The position numbers and the translations under genes are program-made. Below the pieces are notes generated by a model. That model was given only the letters and a program-made list of their open reading frames with translations. It searched no databases and was not told where the DNA came from. Below are positions 1-9,401 of a DNA stretch of 64,000 nucleotides, piece by piece (the stretch's first letter is position 1; every line of letters starts with the position of its first letter). Source of the DNA: Zoogloea oleivorans (lineage in GTDB: Bacteria > Pseudomonadota > Gammaproteobacteria > Burkholderiales > Rhodocyclaceae); contig NZ_SDKK01000007.1 of assembly GCF_008107625.1 (NCBI RefSeq), forward strand, positions 90,099 through 154,098. The letters run 5' to 3'.

Positions 1-2
1 GC

Positions 3-56
3 GACTTCAGTCGCCCACTCCCCCAAACAAACACCGCCCCCAGGAGCCTCCCATGA
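3..56 (+). CDS. possible 3' end of fdsG (partial)
   Basis: A frame open from the left edge ends in TGA at 54-56, overlapping the ATG of fdsB (53-55) as ATGA. FdsG, the 2Fe-2S gamma subunit of NAD-linked formate dehydrogenase, normally precedes fdsB, so this may be its last 17 codons. All three forward frames are open over this short stretch and the peptide is not distinctive, so the call rests mainly on context. Confidence 0.3.
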   Translation, partial: DFSRPLPQTNTAPRSLP

Positions 57-1603
57 GCATCCGGATTTTCGTCCCCGTCGATTCCGGCGCCCTGTCGGTC
101 GGTGCCAACGACGTCGCCCAGGCCATCGTCGCCGAAGCCGTTGCCCGCGGCATCGACATCGAACTGGTGCGCAACGGCTCCCGTGGCCTCTACTGGCTTG
201 AACCCTTGGTGGAAGTCGACGCCCACGCCGGCCGCCTCGCCTACGGCCCGGTGACGGTCGAGGACGTACCGGCGCTCTTTGACGCCGGCTTTGTCGACGG
301 CGGCATGCACCGCCTTGGCCACGGCCTTACCGAACACATTCCCTTCCTGGCCGGCCAGGAACGCCTCACCTTCCAGCGCGTCGGCATCACCCGGCCCCTG
401 TCCCTCGACGACTACCTCGCCCACGGCGGCTTTGCCGGCCTCACCACGGCCATCGCGCTCGACGGTGCGGCCATCGTCAAGCAAGTCACCGACTCCGGCC
501 TGCGCGGCCGCGGCGGCGCGGCCTTCCCGACCGGCATCAAGTGGAACACCGTGCTGAATGCGGCCGGCAGCCAGAAGTACGTAGTATGCAACGCCGACGA
601 AGGTGACTCGGGCACCTTCTCCGACCGCATGCTGATGGAAGGCGACCCCTTCTGCCTGATCGAAGGCATGGCCATTGCCGGCCTGGCGGTCGGCGCAACG
701 CAGGGCTACATCTACCTGCGCTCCGAATACCCCCACGCCTTCAAGACGCTGAAGGCCGCCATCGAGCTGGCCCGCGCCGCCCGCTGGCTGGGTGCCGACG
801 TGGCCGGCTCGGGCCGCGCCTTCGAACTGGAAGTACGCCTCGGCGCCGGCGCCTACATCTGCGGCGAAGAAACCGCGATGCTCGAAAGCCTTGAAGGCAA
901 GCGTGGCATCGTGCGCTTCAAACCGCCGCTGCCGGCCATCCAGGGCCTCTTCGGCAAGCCCACGGTGATCAACAACGTGATGAGCTTCGCCGCCGTGCCG
1001 CTGATCCTGGCCAAAGGTGCCGCCTTCTACCGGGATTACGGCATGGGCCGCTCCCACGGCACCCTGCCCTTCCAGCTGGCCGGCAACCTGCGTCACCCGG
1101 GGCTGGTGGAAAAGGCCTTCGGCATCACCCTGCGCGAGCTGCTGCTGGATTACGGCGGCGGCTCGGCCAGCGGGCGGCCGATTCGCGCGGTGCAGGTGGG
1201 CGGCCCGCTCGGCGCCTTCGTGCCCGAGTCGCAATTCGACGTGCCGCTCGACTACGAAACCTACGCCGCGATGGGCGCGATGATCGGCCACGGGGGCATC
1301 GTCGCCTTCGACGACACGGCCGACATGGCGAAGCTGGCCCGCTACGCGATGGAATTCTGCGCCACCGAATCCTGCGGCAAATGTACGCCCTGCCGCATTG
1401 GCTCGACCCGCGGCGTCGAAGTCATCGACCGCATCATTGCCGGCGAGGCCCGCGAGGCCAACCTCGACCTGCTCGACTCCCTGTGCGACACCCTGCTGCA
1501 CGGCTCCCTGTGCGCCCTCGGCGGCATGGCGCCGTATCCGGTGAAGTCCGCGCTCAAGCATTTCCCTGAAGACTTCGGCGTCGAGCCGGTCACTGCCGAA
1601 TAA
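53..1603 (+). CDS. fdsB: NAD-dependent formate dehydrogenase, flavoprotein (beta) subunit FdsB
   Basis: This 516-residue protein is the FMN/NADH-binding subunit of the cytoplasmic soluble molybdenum formate dehydrogenase. It passes electrons from the FdsA iron-sulfur chain to NAD+, and is homologous to NuoF. The glycine-rich FMN/NADH motif GLRGRGGAAFPTGIKW lies near residue 150, followed by GAYICGEETAMLESLEGKRG near 270. The 4Fe-4S motif ESCGKCTPCRIGSTRG lies near 440. Roughly the first 100 residues form an N-terminal extension typical of FdsB. The ATG at 53 is preceded by AGGAG about six bases upstream. fdsA begins nine bases after the stop, so the two are co-transcribed. Family assignment is firm. 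Confidence 0.95.
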   Translation: MSIRIFVPVDSGALSVGANDVAQAIVAEAVARGIDIELVRNGSRGLYWLEPLVEVDAHAGRLAYGPVTVEDVPALFDAGFVDGGMHRLGHGLTEHIPFLAGQERLTFQRVGITRPLSLDDYLAHGGFAGLTTAIALDGAAIVKQVTDSGLRGRGGAAFPTGIKWNTVLNAAGSQKYVVCNADEGDSGTFSDRMLMEGDPFCLIEGMAIAGLAVGATQGYIYLRSEYPHAFKTLKAAIELARAARWLGADVAGSGRAFELEVRLGAGAYICGEETAMLESLEGKRGIVRFKPPLPAIQGLFGKPTVINNVMSFAAVPLILAKGAAFYRDYGMGRSHGTLPFQLAGNLRHPGLVEKAFGITLRELLLDYGGGSASGRPIRAVQVGGPLGAFVPESQFDVPLDYETYAAMGAMIGHGGIVAFDDTADMAKLARYAMEFCATESCGKCTPCRIGSTRGVEVIDRIIAGEAREANLDLLDSLCDTLLHGSLCALGGMAPYPVKSALKHFPEDFGVEPVTAE

Positions 1604-1612
1604 GGATCGATC

Positions 1613-4465
1613 ATGTCCCTGCCCCGCGAAACCGATTACGGCACCCCGGCCCGCCAGTCGGAAGCCCTCGTCACCGTCAGCATCGACGGCATGGACGTCA
1701 CCGTGCCCGCCGGCACCAGCGTGATGCGCGCCGCCCAGGATGCCGACACCGCCATCCCCAAGCTGTGCGCCACCGACAGCCTGGAGCCCTTTGGCTCCTG
1801 CCGCCTATGCCTCGTCGAGATCGAAGGCCGCAAGGGTTACCCGGCCTCGTGCACCACGCTGGTGGAGCCCGGCATGGTCGTGCACACCCAGACGCCCAGG
1901 CTCGCCGAACTGCGCCGCAACGTGATGGAGCTGTACATCTCCGACCACCCCCTCGACTGCCTCACCTGCCCCACCAACGGCAACTGCGAACTGCAGGACA
2001 TGGCCGGCGTGGTCGGCCTGCGCGAGGTGCGTTACGGCTTCAAGGGCGAGAACCACTTTTGCGAAAGCAAGAAGGACGAGTCCAACCCCTACTTCAGCTA
2101 CGACCCGGCCAAGTGCATCGTGTGCAACCGCTGCGTGCGGGCCTGCGAGGAAACCCAGGGCACCTTCGCGCTGACGATCTCCGGCCGCGGCTTCGAATCC
2201 CGCGTCTCGCCGGGGCAGGATCAGTCCTTCATGGAGTCCGAGTGTGTCTCCTGCGGCGCCTGCGTGAATGCCTGCCCAACCGCCACACTGACCGAGAAAT
2301 CGGTGATCAAGATCGGCCAGGCCGAGCGCAGCGTCACCACCACCTGCGCCTACTGCGGTGTGGGCTGTTCGTTCAAGGCCGAGGTCAAGGGCAACCAGGT
2401 GGTGCGCATGGTGCCGGCCAAGGACGGCGGCGCCAACCAGGGCCACGCCTGTGTGAAAGGCCGCTTTGCGTGGGGTTACGCCACCCACGCCGACCGCATC
2501 ACCACACCGATGATCCGCCCGAGCATCGACGCACCCTGGCAGAAGGTCAGCTGGGACGAAGCCGTGGCCTACGCCGCCGGCGAGTTCAAGCGCATCCAGG
2601 CCAAGTACGGGCGCAGCGCGGTGGGCGGCATCACCTCCAGCCGCTGCACCAACGAGGAAACCTACCTTGTCCAGAAGCTGGTGCGCACCGCCTTCGGCAA
2701 CAACAACGTGGATACCTGCGCGCGGGTCTGCCACTCGCCCACCGGCTACGGCCTCAAGCAGACGCTGGGTGAATCCGCCGGCACGCAGGATTTTGCCTCG
2801 GTAATGCAGTCCGACGTGGTGATGGTGATCGGCGCCAACCCCACCGACGGCCACCCGGTGTTCGGCTCGCTGCTCAAGCGGCGCATCCGCGAAGGCGCAA
2901 AGCTGATCGTCGTCGATCCGCGCTCCATCGATCTGGTGCGTACGCCCCACGTGGCTGCCAGCCATCACCTCAAGCTGATGCCCGGCACCAACGTGGCGAT
3001 GGTCAACGCGCTCGCCCACACCATCGTCACCGAAGGGCTGGTCGCCGAAGCCTACGTGGCAGAACGCTGCGAAGGCCCGGCCTTCGAGGCCTGGCGCGAG
3101 TTCGTTGCCCGCCCCGAGAACTCCCCCGAAGCCGCCGAAGCCATCACCGGCGTGCCGGCCAGCGAGATCCGCGCCGCCGCCCGCCTGTATGCCACGGCCG
3201 GCAACAGCGCCATCTACTACGGCCTCGGCGTCACCGAACACAGCCAGGGCTCCACCACGGTGATGGGCATCGCCAACCTGGCCATGGCCACCGGCAACGT
3301 CGGCCGGCCGGGGGTGGGCGTGAATCCGCTGCGCGGCCAGAACAACGTGCAGGGCAGCTGCGACATGGGCTCCTTCCCCCACGAACTGCCGGGCTATCGC
3401 CACGTGTCGGACGCCACCACGCGGGCGCTCTTCGAATCTGCGTGGAACGTAAGCATCGACCCCGAACCCGGCCTGCGCATCCCCAACATGTTCGAGGCGG
3501 CGCTGGACGGCAGCTTCAAGGGCATCTACATCCAGGGCGAAGACATCGTCCAGTCCGACCCCAACACCCAGCACGTCGAATCAGCCATGGCGCAGATGGA
3601 ATGCGTGGTGGTGCAGGACCTCTTCCTCAACGAAACCGCCAAGTGGGCGCATGTGTTTTTGCCGGGTTCGAGCTTCCTCGAAAAGGACGGCACCTTCACC
3701 AACGCCGAGCGGCGCATCTCGCGCGTGCGCAAGGTGATGCCACCGCTGGCCGGCAAGGCCGACTGGGAAGCCACGCTGGCCCTCGCCGCCGCGCTGGGCT
3801 ACCCGATGACGTACAGCCACCCGTCCGAGATCATGGACGAGATCGCCCGCCTGACGCCGAGCTTCCATGGGGTGAATTATGCGCTGCTGGAATCGAGGGG
3901 CAGCATCCAGTGGCCGTGCAACGAGGCCGCACCTGATGGCACGCCGACCATGCACGTGGGTGGCTTCATCCGCGGCAAGGGGCGCTTCATGCTCACGCCC
4001 TACGTGCCGACCACCGAAAAGGTGACTCGCCGCTTCCCGCTGATCCTCACCACCGGGCGCATCCTCAGCCAGTACAACGTCGGCGCGCAGACGCGGCGCA
4101 CCGACAACACCGCCTGGCACGCCGAAGACCGGCTCGAGATCCACCCCGTGGATGCCGAAGACCGGGGCATCAAGGATGGTGACTGGGTCGGCATCGCCAG
4201 CCGGGCCGGCGAAACCGTGCTGCGCGCCACCATCACCGAGCGCGTCCAGCCCGGCGTGGTGTACACCACCTTCCACTTCCCGGAATCCGGCGCCAACGTG
4301 ATCACCACCGACAACTCCGACTGGGCCACCAACTGCCCGGAATACAAGGTCACTGCCGTGCAGGTGACGCTGTGCACCCAGCCCTCCGAATGGCAACAAC
4401 GCTTCGAGCGCCGCCGCCAGCAACAGCAGGGCTTGCTGCTCCCCGCCGTCAGCCCGGCGAACTGA
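1613..4465 (+). CDS. fdsA: NAD-dependent formate dehydrogenase, molybdopterin catalytic (alpha) subunit FdsA
   Basis: This 950-residue catalytic subunit oxidises formate to CO2 at a bis-MGD molybdenum centre. The N-terminal 2Fe-2S domain has Cys52, Cys63 and Cys66. It is followed by a His/Cys 4Fe-4S site (HPLDCLTCPTNGNC, 112-125), a double ferredoxin region (CIVCNRC at 168 and CVSCGAC at 211), and CAYCGVGC at 245, which binds the cluster next to molybdenum. The molybdenum ligand is Cys373 in CARVCHSPTGYG, so this is a cysteine and not a selenocysteine enzyme. The C-terminal MGD-binding domain contains LTTGRILSQYN. It lies between fdsB and fdsD, but fdsC, which encodes the cofactor sulfuration chaperone, is absent from the usual place between fdsA and fdsD. 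Confidence 0.96.
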   Translation: MSLPRETDYGTPARQSEALVTVSIDGMDVTVPAGTSVMRAAQDADTAIPKLCATDSLEPFGSCRLCLVEIEGRKGYPASCTTLVEPGMVVHTQTPRLAELRRNVMELYISDHPLDCLTCPTNGNCELQDMAGVVGLREVRYGFKGENHFCESKKDESNPYFSYDPAKCIVCNRCVRACEETQGTFALTISGRGFESRVSPGQDQSFMESECVSCGACVNACPTATLTEKSVIKIGQAERSVTTTCAYCGVGCSFKAEVKGNQVVRMVPAKDGGANQGHACVKGRFAWGYATHADRITTPMIRPSIDAPWQKVSWDEAVAYAAGEFKRIQAKYGRSAVGGITSSRCTNEETYLVQKLVRTAFGNNNVDTCARVCHSPTGYGLKQTLGESAGTQDFASVMQSDVVMVIGANPTDGHPVFGSLLKRRIREGAKLIVVDPRSIDLVRTPHVAASHHLKLMPGTNVAMVNALAHTIVTEGLVAEAYVAERCEGPAFEAWREFVARPENSPEAAEAITGVPASEIRAAARLYATAGNSAIYYGLGVTEHSQGSTTVMGIANLAMATGNVGRPGVGVNPLRGQNNVQGSCDMGSFPHELPGYRHVSDATTRALFESAWNVSIDPEPGLRIPNMFEAALDGSFKGIYIQGEDIVQSDPNTQHVESAMAQMECVVVQDLFLNETAKWAHVFLPGSSFLEKDGTFTNAERRISRVRKVMPPLAGKADWEATLALAAALGYPMTYSHPSEIMDEIARLTPSFHGVNYALLESRGSIQWPCNEAAPDGTPTMHVGGFIRGKGRFMLTPYVPTTEKVTRRFPLILTTGRILSQYNVGAQTRRTDNTAWHAEDRLEIHPVDAEDRGIKDGDWVGIASRAGETVLRATITERVQPGVVYTTFHFPESGANVITTDNSDWATNCPEYKVTAVQVTLCTQPSEWQQRFERRRQQQQGLLLPAVSPAN

Positions 4466-4475
4466 GATAAAGAAG

Positions 4476-4703
4476 ATGGATACCGACTACATCATCCGCA
4501 TGGCCAACCAGATCGCTGACGCCCTGGGCATCAATCCGGATCAGGAGCAGGCGGTGGCCGAACTCGCCGACCACCTGACCCGCTTCTGGGAGCCGCGCAT
4601 GCGTAGCGCACTGCTGGCCGCGGCGGCCGATCCGGGTCTGCGGGCACAGCTGACACCCCTTGTCACGCTAGCCCTCGACCGGATCGCCGCCGTAACGGTT
4701 TAA
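4476..4703 (+). CDS. fdsD: formate dehydrogenase delta subunit FdsD
   Basis: This small 75-residue protein matches the FdsD family. FdsD proteins share a short start like the DTDYIIRMANQIADALG here and a conserved WEPRMR core (about residues 35-40). FdsD is found with the FdsGBA complex in Rhodobacter and Cupriavidus, where it helps assembly or stability. It starts ten bases after fdsA, with an AAAGAAG ribosome-binding site, and ends the operon. Its TAA stop (4701-4703) overlaps the TAA stop of cusA, which converges from the other strand (4700-4702), so there is no room for a terminator between the two transcripts. Confidence 0.88.
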   Translation: MDTDYIIRMANQIADALGINPDQEQAVAELADHLTRFWEPRMRSALLAAAADPGLRAQLTPLVTLALDRIAAVTV

Positions 4704-7700
4704 GCCTCCAGCCCCCGCGCCAGCCGCCACTGCTTGACCAGGGCGTAGATGGCCGGGATCACCGCCAGCGTGAGAATGGTCGACGAGATCATCCCGCCGA
4801 CCATCGGCGCGGCGATGCGGCTCATCACCTCGGAGCCGGTGCCCGTCCCCCACATGATCGGCAAGAGGCCGGCCATGATGGCGACGACGGTCATCATCTT
4901 CGGGCGCACGCGCTCGACGGCGCCTTCCATCACCGCCTCATAGAGATCACCGACGCCGGGCGCACGTCCGCCGGCTCGGCACTTCTCCTTCACCGCCTCC
5001 CAGGCGTGATCGAGATAGATCAGCATCACCACGCCGGTTTCCGCCGCCACGCCGGCCAGCGCGATAAAGCCCACCGCCACCGCCACCGACAGGTTGTAGC
5101 CAAGCAGCCACATCAGCCACACCCCGCCCACCAGCGCAAAGGGCACCGACAGCATCACGATCAGCGTCTCGGTAAGGCGCCGGAAGTTGAGATAGAGCAG
5201 CAGGAAGATGGTCAGCAGCGTTATCGGGATGACGATCTTCATCTTCTCGATGGCCCGCTCCATGTATTCGAACTGGCCGCTCCAGGTCACGTAGTAGCCG
5301 GGCGGGAACTTCACCTGTTCGGCCACCGCCTTCTTCGCATCGGCCACGTAGCCGCCAATGTCCCGCTCGCGGATGTCCACAAAAATGTAAGCCGACAGCA
5401 ACGCATTTTCGGTGCGGATACCCGGCGTGCCCTTGGCGATGAGTACCTTCGCCACCTGCCCGAGCGGGATCATCGCCCCGCCCATGGTCGGCACCAGCAC
5501 CTCGCGGGCGATCTGCTGCGGGTCGGAGCGCAACTCGCGCGGGTAGCGCACCGTGACGCCAAAACGCTCGCGGCCCTCGACCATCGTGGTCACCATCTCG
5601 CCACCCAGCGCGCTGCCGATCACGTCCTGCAGGTCGCCCACGGCCAGACCATAGCGGGCCAGTTGCTCGCGGTCCGGTTCGATGTTGAGGTAGAAGCCGC
5701 CGGTGATGCGCTCGGCAAAGGCGCTGGTGGTGCCCGGCACGGCCTTCACCACGGCTTCGATCTCCTTGGCCAGTTTTTCCATCTCGTCCAGATCCTTGCC
5801 GAAGACCTTGATGCCGATGGGCGTGCGGATGCCGGTGGACAGCATGTCGGTGCGCGCCTTGATCGGCATCGTCCACGCATTGGCCACACCGGGGAACTGC
5901 AGCGCCTTGTCCAGCTCGGCAATCAGCTTGTCGGTCGTCATGCCCGGCCGCCATTCGGCTGGCGGCTTGAGGTTGATGATGGTCTCGAACATCTCGGTCG
6001 GCGCCGGGTCGGTGGCCGTATTGGCGCGGCCGGCCTTGCCGAAGACCGATTCCACTTCCGGAAAGCTCTTGATGATCTTGTCCTGGGTCTGCATCAGCTC
6101 GGCGGCCTTGGTGATCGACATGCCGGGCAGCGAGGACGGCATGTAGAGCAGCGTGCCCTCATTGAGCGCCGGCATGAACTCGGAGCCAAGCCGCGAGGCC
6201 GGGTAGATCGACACGCCCATGGCCAGCAAGGCAATCGCAATGGTCGTCTTCTTCCAGCGCATCACCGCCGCGATGATCGGCCGGTACACCCAGATCAGCG
6301 CCCGGTTCACCGGGTTCTTCGCCTCCGGCATGATCTTGCCGCGGATGAACAGCAGCATCAGAACCGGCACCAGCGTCACCGACAGAATCGCCGCCCCGGC
6401 CATCGAGAAGGTCTTGGTGTAAGCCAGCGGCGAGAACAGCCGGCCCTCCTGCCCTTCCAGGCTGAACACCGGCAGGAAGGAGACGGTGATGATCAACAGC
6501 GAAAAGAACAGCGCCGGGCCCACTTCCTTGCAGGCCGCCAGCATCGCTTCCAGACGCTCTCCCGCCGAATGCTCCTCCGGCAAGCGTTCCAGGTGCTTGT
6601 GGGCGTTCTCGATCATCACGATGGCCGCGTCGATCATGGCGCCAATGGCAATGGCGATGCCGCCCAAGCTCATCAGGTTGGAGTTCATGCCGAGCAGCCG
6701 CATGGCGATGAAGGCCATCAGCACCCCCACCGGCAGCATCAGGATCGCCACCAGCGCGCTCCTCACATGCAGCAGGAAGACCACGCACACCAGCGCAACG
6801 ATGATGGACTCCTCGATGAGCGTGCCTTTGAGGGTTTCGATGGCCCTGTGGATCAGCTCGGAGCGGTCGTACACCGTGTGCACCGTCACGCCTTCGGGCA
6901 GGCCGGGGCCGATCTCGGCAATCTTGTCCTTCAGGTTGTGGATGACTTCCAGCGCGTTCTGGCCGTAGCGGGCCATGGCAATGCCGGACACCACCTCGCC
7001 CTCGCCGTTAAGCTCGGTCAGCCCGCGGCGCTCGTCCGGCGCCAGTTCCACGCGGGCAATGTCGCGGATCAGCACCGGCGTACCCTTGTCAGCCTTCACC
7101 ACCAGCAGCTCGATGTCGTCCCTGCCGCGCAGGTAGCCCTTGCCGCGCACCATGTATTCCGTCTCGGCCATTTCCACCACGCGGCCACCCACATCCCGGT
7201 TGGCGTCGCGGATCGCCTGGGCCACCTTCATCAAGGGAATGCCATAGGCGCGCAGCTTTACCGGATCGACGGTGACCTGGTAGGTCTGGACGAAGCCGCC
7301 TATCGAAGCAACTTCCGCCACCCCGTGAGCCTTGGCGAGCTGGTAGCGCACATACCAGTCCTGGATCGTGCGCAGCTCGGCGAGGGTCTTGTCCTTGGCC
7401 AGCAGCGCGTACTGATAGACCCAGCCGACGCCGGTCGCATCCGGCCCGATCTGCGGCGTGATGCCCTTGGGCATGCGGCCGGAGGCAAAGTTGAGGTATT
7501 CCAGCACCCGCGAGCGGGCCCAGTAGATGTCGGTGCCATCCTCGAAAATGATGTAAACGAAGGACGCCCCAAAGAACGAAAAGCCGCGCACCACCTTGGA
7601 TTTGGGCACCGACAGCATGGCCGTGGTGAGCGGATAGGTGACCTGATCCTCGACCACCTGCGGCGCCTGGCCAGGGTATTCGGTGTAGACGATGACCTGC

Positions 7701-7834
7701 ACGTCGGACAGATCGGGCAGCGCGTCGATGGGCGTGCGCAGCACCGCAAAGACGCCGGCAACAACGATGAAAAGGGTGGCGAGCAGAACCAGGAAGCGGT
7801 TCCGGCCCGACCAGTCGATGATCCTGGCCAGCAT
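4700..7834 (-). CDS. cusA: copper/silver efflux RND transporter, inner-membrane pump CusA
   Basis: This protein of about 1,044 residues is the proton-driven heavy-metal RND pump that sends Cu(I)/Ag(I) through CusB and the outer-membrane channel. It starts LARIIDWSGRNRFLVLL and has twelve membrane segments arranged as one plus five in each half. The transmembrane-4 motif GAMIDAAIVMIENAHKHLE is of the monovalent-metal CusA type and not CzcA. Methionine-rich porter motifs (FMPALNEGTLLYMPSSLPGM and TMPIKARTDMLSTG) carry the Met residues that bind Cu(I) in E. coli CusA. I chose the ATG at 7834 over a TTG sixteen codons upstream, because that TTG would overlap cusB and the ATG has an AGGAG nine bases before it. 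It is the last gene of the cus operon. Confidence 0.95.
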   Translation of the reverse strand: MLARIIDWSGRNRFLVLLATLFIVVAGVFAVLRTPIDALPDLSDVQVIVYTEYPGQAPQVVEDQVTYPLTTAMLSVPKSKVVRGFSFFGASFVYIIFEDGTDIYWARSRVLEYLNFASGRMPKGITPQIGPDATGVGWVYQYALLAKDKTLAELRTIQDWYVRYQLAKAHGVAEVASIGGFVQTYQVTVDPVKLRAYGIPLMKVAQAIRDANRDVGGRVVEMAETEYMVRGKGYLRGRDDIELLVVKADKGTPVLIRDIARVELAPDERRGLTELNGEGEVVSGIAMARYGQNALEVIHNLKDKIAEIGPGLPEGVTVHTVYDRSELIHRAIETLKGTLIEESIIVALVCVVFLLHVRSALVAILMLPVGVLMAFIAMRLLGMNSNLMSLGGIAIAIGAMIDAAIVMIENAHKHLERLPEEHSAGERLEAMLAACKEVGPALFFSLLIITVSFLPVFSLEGQEGRLFSPLAYTKTFSMAGAAILSVTLVPVLMLLFIRGKIMPEAKNPVNRALIWVYRPIIAAVMRWKKTTIAIALLAMGVSIYPASRLGSEFMPALNEGTLLYMPSSLPGMSITKAAELMQTQDKIIKSFPEVESVFGKAGRANTATDPAPTEMFETIINLKPPAEWRPGMTTDKLIAELDKALQFPGVANAWTMPIKARTDMLSTGIRTPIGIKVFGKDLDEMEKLAKEIEAVVKAVPGTTSAFAERITGGFYLNIEPDREQLARYGLAVGDLQDVIGSALGGEMVTTMVEGRERFGVTVRYPRELRSDPQQIAREVLVPTMGGAMIPLGQVAKVLIAKGTPGIRTENALLSAYIFVDIRERDIGGYVADAKKAVAEQVKFPPGYYVTWSGQFEYMERAIEKMKIVIPITLLTIFLLLYLNFRRLTETLIVMLSVPFALVGGVWLMWLLGYNLSVAVAVGFIALAGVAAETGVVMLIYLDHAWEAVKEKCRAGGRAPGVGDLYEAVMEGAVERVRPKMMTVVAIMAGLLPIMWGTGTGSEVMSRIAAPMVGGMISSTILTLAVIPAIYALVKQWRLARGLEA

Positions 7835-7847
7835 GGTGAAGCTCCTG

Positions 7848-9401
7848 TCAGTGGCCGGCGTGCGGAGTCGGGGTGGCGCCAAGGGGCTTGACGGCGGTGA
7901 TGACCCATTCGCCGGGCTGGCGCTCGACGAACTCGAAGCTCACCTTGGCACCGGGCTTCAGATCCTTCTGCAGGGCCGTGTTGGCGAGCTTGAACTGCAT
8001 GCTCATGCCGGGCCAGTTGAGGCTCGCCACCGGGCCGTGCTCGAGCATCACGGCGCCGCTCTCCACCTCGATGCTCTCGACCGTACCTTCAGCCCGGTGC
8101 CCGGCTGTTTTGGGTGCCGCAGCGCTGGAAGCCGGCTGCCCGAAACCGCCGATTGCCGCCTTCAGGTTGCTTTCCGCATCGATCAGGAAGTTGGCCGCCA
8201 CGACCACATCCTCGCCGGCCTTCACGCCGGCAGTGATTTCCACATGGCTGTCGCTGCGCGCACCGAGCTTCACCTCCCGCGGCTCGAAGCGTCCTTCACC
8301 GCGCGCCACCAGAACGATCTGGCGCGTGCCGCTGTCGATCACCGCCGACACCGGCACCGCCAGCACCGCTGCCCTGGCGCCCAGGGGCACGTCCACCTGG
8401 GCGAACATGCCGGGCTTGAGCAGCTGGCCCGGATTGGCGAGTTCCACGCGCACCGGCACCGTCCGTGTTTCGGCGTTGAGGGTCGGATAGACGTAACTGA
8501 CACGGCCTTCGAAGTGCCTGTCCGGGTAGGCGTTGATGCGCACCGTCACCGCCGTGCCGTTCTTCACCTGGCCGATGTCCTGCTCGAACACATCGGCAAG
8601 CACCCACACCGACGACAGGTCGGCCACCTGGTACAGGGCTTCGCCGGGCATGAAGCGCATGCCCTGCACGGCCTTCTTCTCGGTGACGATGCCGGACACC
8701 GGCGAGCGGAAGGTCAGCGTGCGCTTCGCGGCACCCGACTTGCTCAAGGCACGGATCTGCTCCTCGGAGATGTCCCAGTTGCGCAGGCGCGCCAGGCTCG
8801 ATTCGGCGAGCTGCTGCATGCCGCTCAGAGCTTCGCTGCCGGCGTTTTTCAGGGCTTCGACACCCTGGGCGGCGATGGCGTATTCGCGCTGGGCGGAAAC
8901 CAGTTCCGGGCTGTACACCTCGAACAGTGGCTGGCCCTTGGCCACCGGCTGGCCGGTGACGTTCACATGCAGGCGCTCCACGTAGCCTTCAAACTTCGGC
9001 GCGATGGTGAAGCTGCGGCGTTCGTCGATCTCGATACGGCCAGCGGCGCGCACGCGCTTGTCGAGGGTGCGCATTTCCGCCGCCTCGGTGCGCACGCCGA
9101 GCTTCTGCACCTTGTCGGAACTGATCTTGATGGCGTTGACAGCCGCGGGCTCGTCGTCCGCCTCGCCCTCGTAGACCGGGACATAATCCATGCCCATCTG
9201 GTCCTTCTTCGGCGTTGGCGAGGTATCCGGCAAGCCCATTGGATTGCGGTAGTACAGGAGCTTGCGTTCCTTCTTGCCCCCTTCGGTGGCGGCAACGACG
9301 CTGGCGTCAGGGCCGGCCGCCGGCCGCTGGCCCAGCCAGTAGCCTCCGCCAGCGGCGAGGGCGACCGACAGGCCGATCGCAATACCTGCGCCTGCTTTCA
9401 T
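7848..9401 (-). CDS. cusB: CusB-type periplasmic adaptor with C-terminal CusF-like copper-binding domain
   Basis: This 517-residue membrane-fusion protein links CusA to CusC. An N-terminal membrane anchor (residues 1-25) is followed by a heavy-metal-binding segment (YYRNPMGLPDTSPTPKKDQM, about 49-68), then the barrel-sandwich, alpha-hairpin and beta-barrel of the HlyD/CusB family (about 90-400). The last 80 residues hold a CusF-like domain. Its motif NWPGMSMQF, after an upstream His, reproduces the Trp and two Met ligands that bind Cu(I) in CusF. No separate cusF is present, so chaperone and adaptor appear to be fused. The start overlaps the cusC stop by four bases. Confidence 0.93.
   Translation of the reverse strand: MKAGAGIAIGLSVALAAGGGYWLGQRPAAGPDASVVAATEGGKKERKLLYYRNPMGLPDTSPTPKKDQMGMDYVPVYEGEADDEPAAVNAIKISSDKVQKLGVRTEAAEMRTLDKRVRAAGRIEIDERRSFTIAPKFEGYVERLHVNVTGQPVAKGQPLFEVYSPELVSAQREYAIAAQGVEALKNAGSEALSGMQQLAESSLARLRNWDISEEQIRALSKSGAAKRTLTFRSPVSGIVTEKKAVQGMRFMPGEALYQVADLSSVWVLADVFEQDIGQVKNGTAVTVRINAYPDRHFEGRVSYVYPTLNAETRTVPVRVELANPGQLLKPGMFAQVDVPLGARAAVLAVPVSAVIDSGTRQIVLVARGEGRFEPREVKLGARSDSHVEITAGVKAGEDVVVAANFLIDAESNLKAAIGGFGQPASSAAAPKTAGHRAEGTVESIEVESGAVMLEHGPVASLNWPGMSMQFKLANTALQKDLKPGAKVSFEFVERQPGEWVITAVKPLGATPTPHAGH

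Noticed and set aside
1-18. REP remnant at the left edge
   Set aside because: GCGACTTCAGTCGC is palindromic and resembles the REP core, but the outer arms are missing and it may be the end of fdsG.
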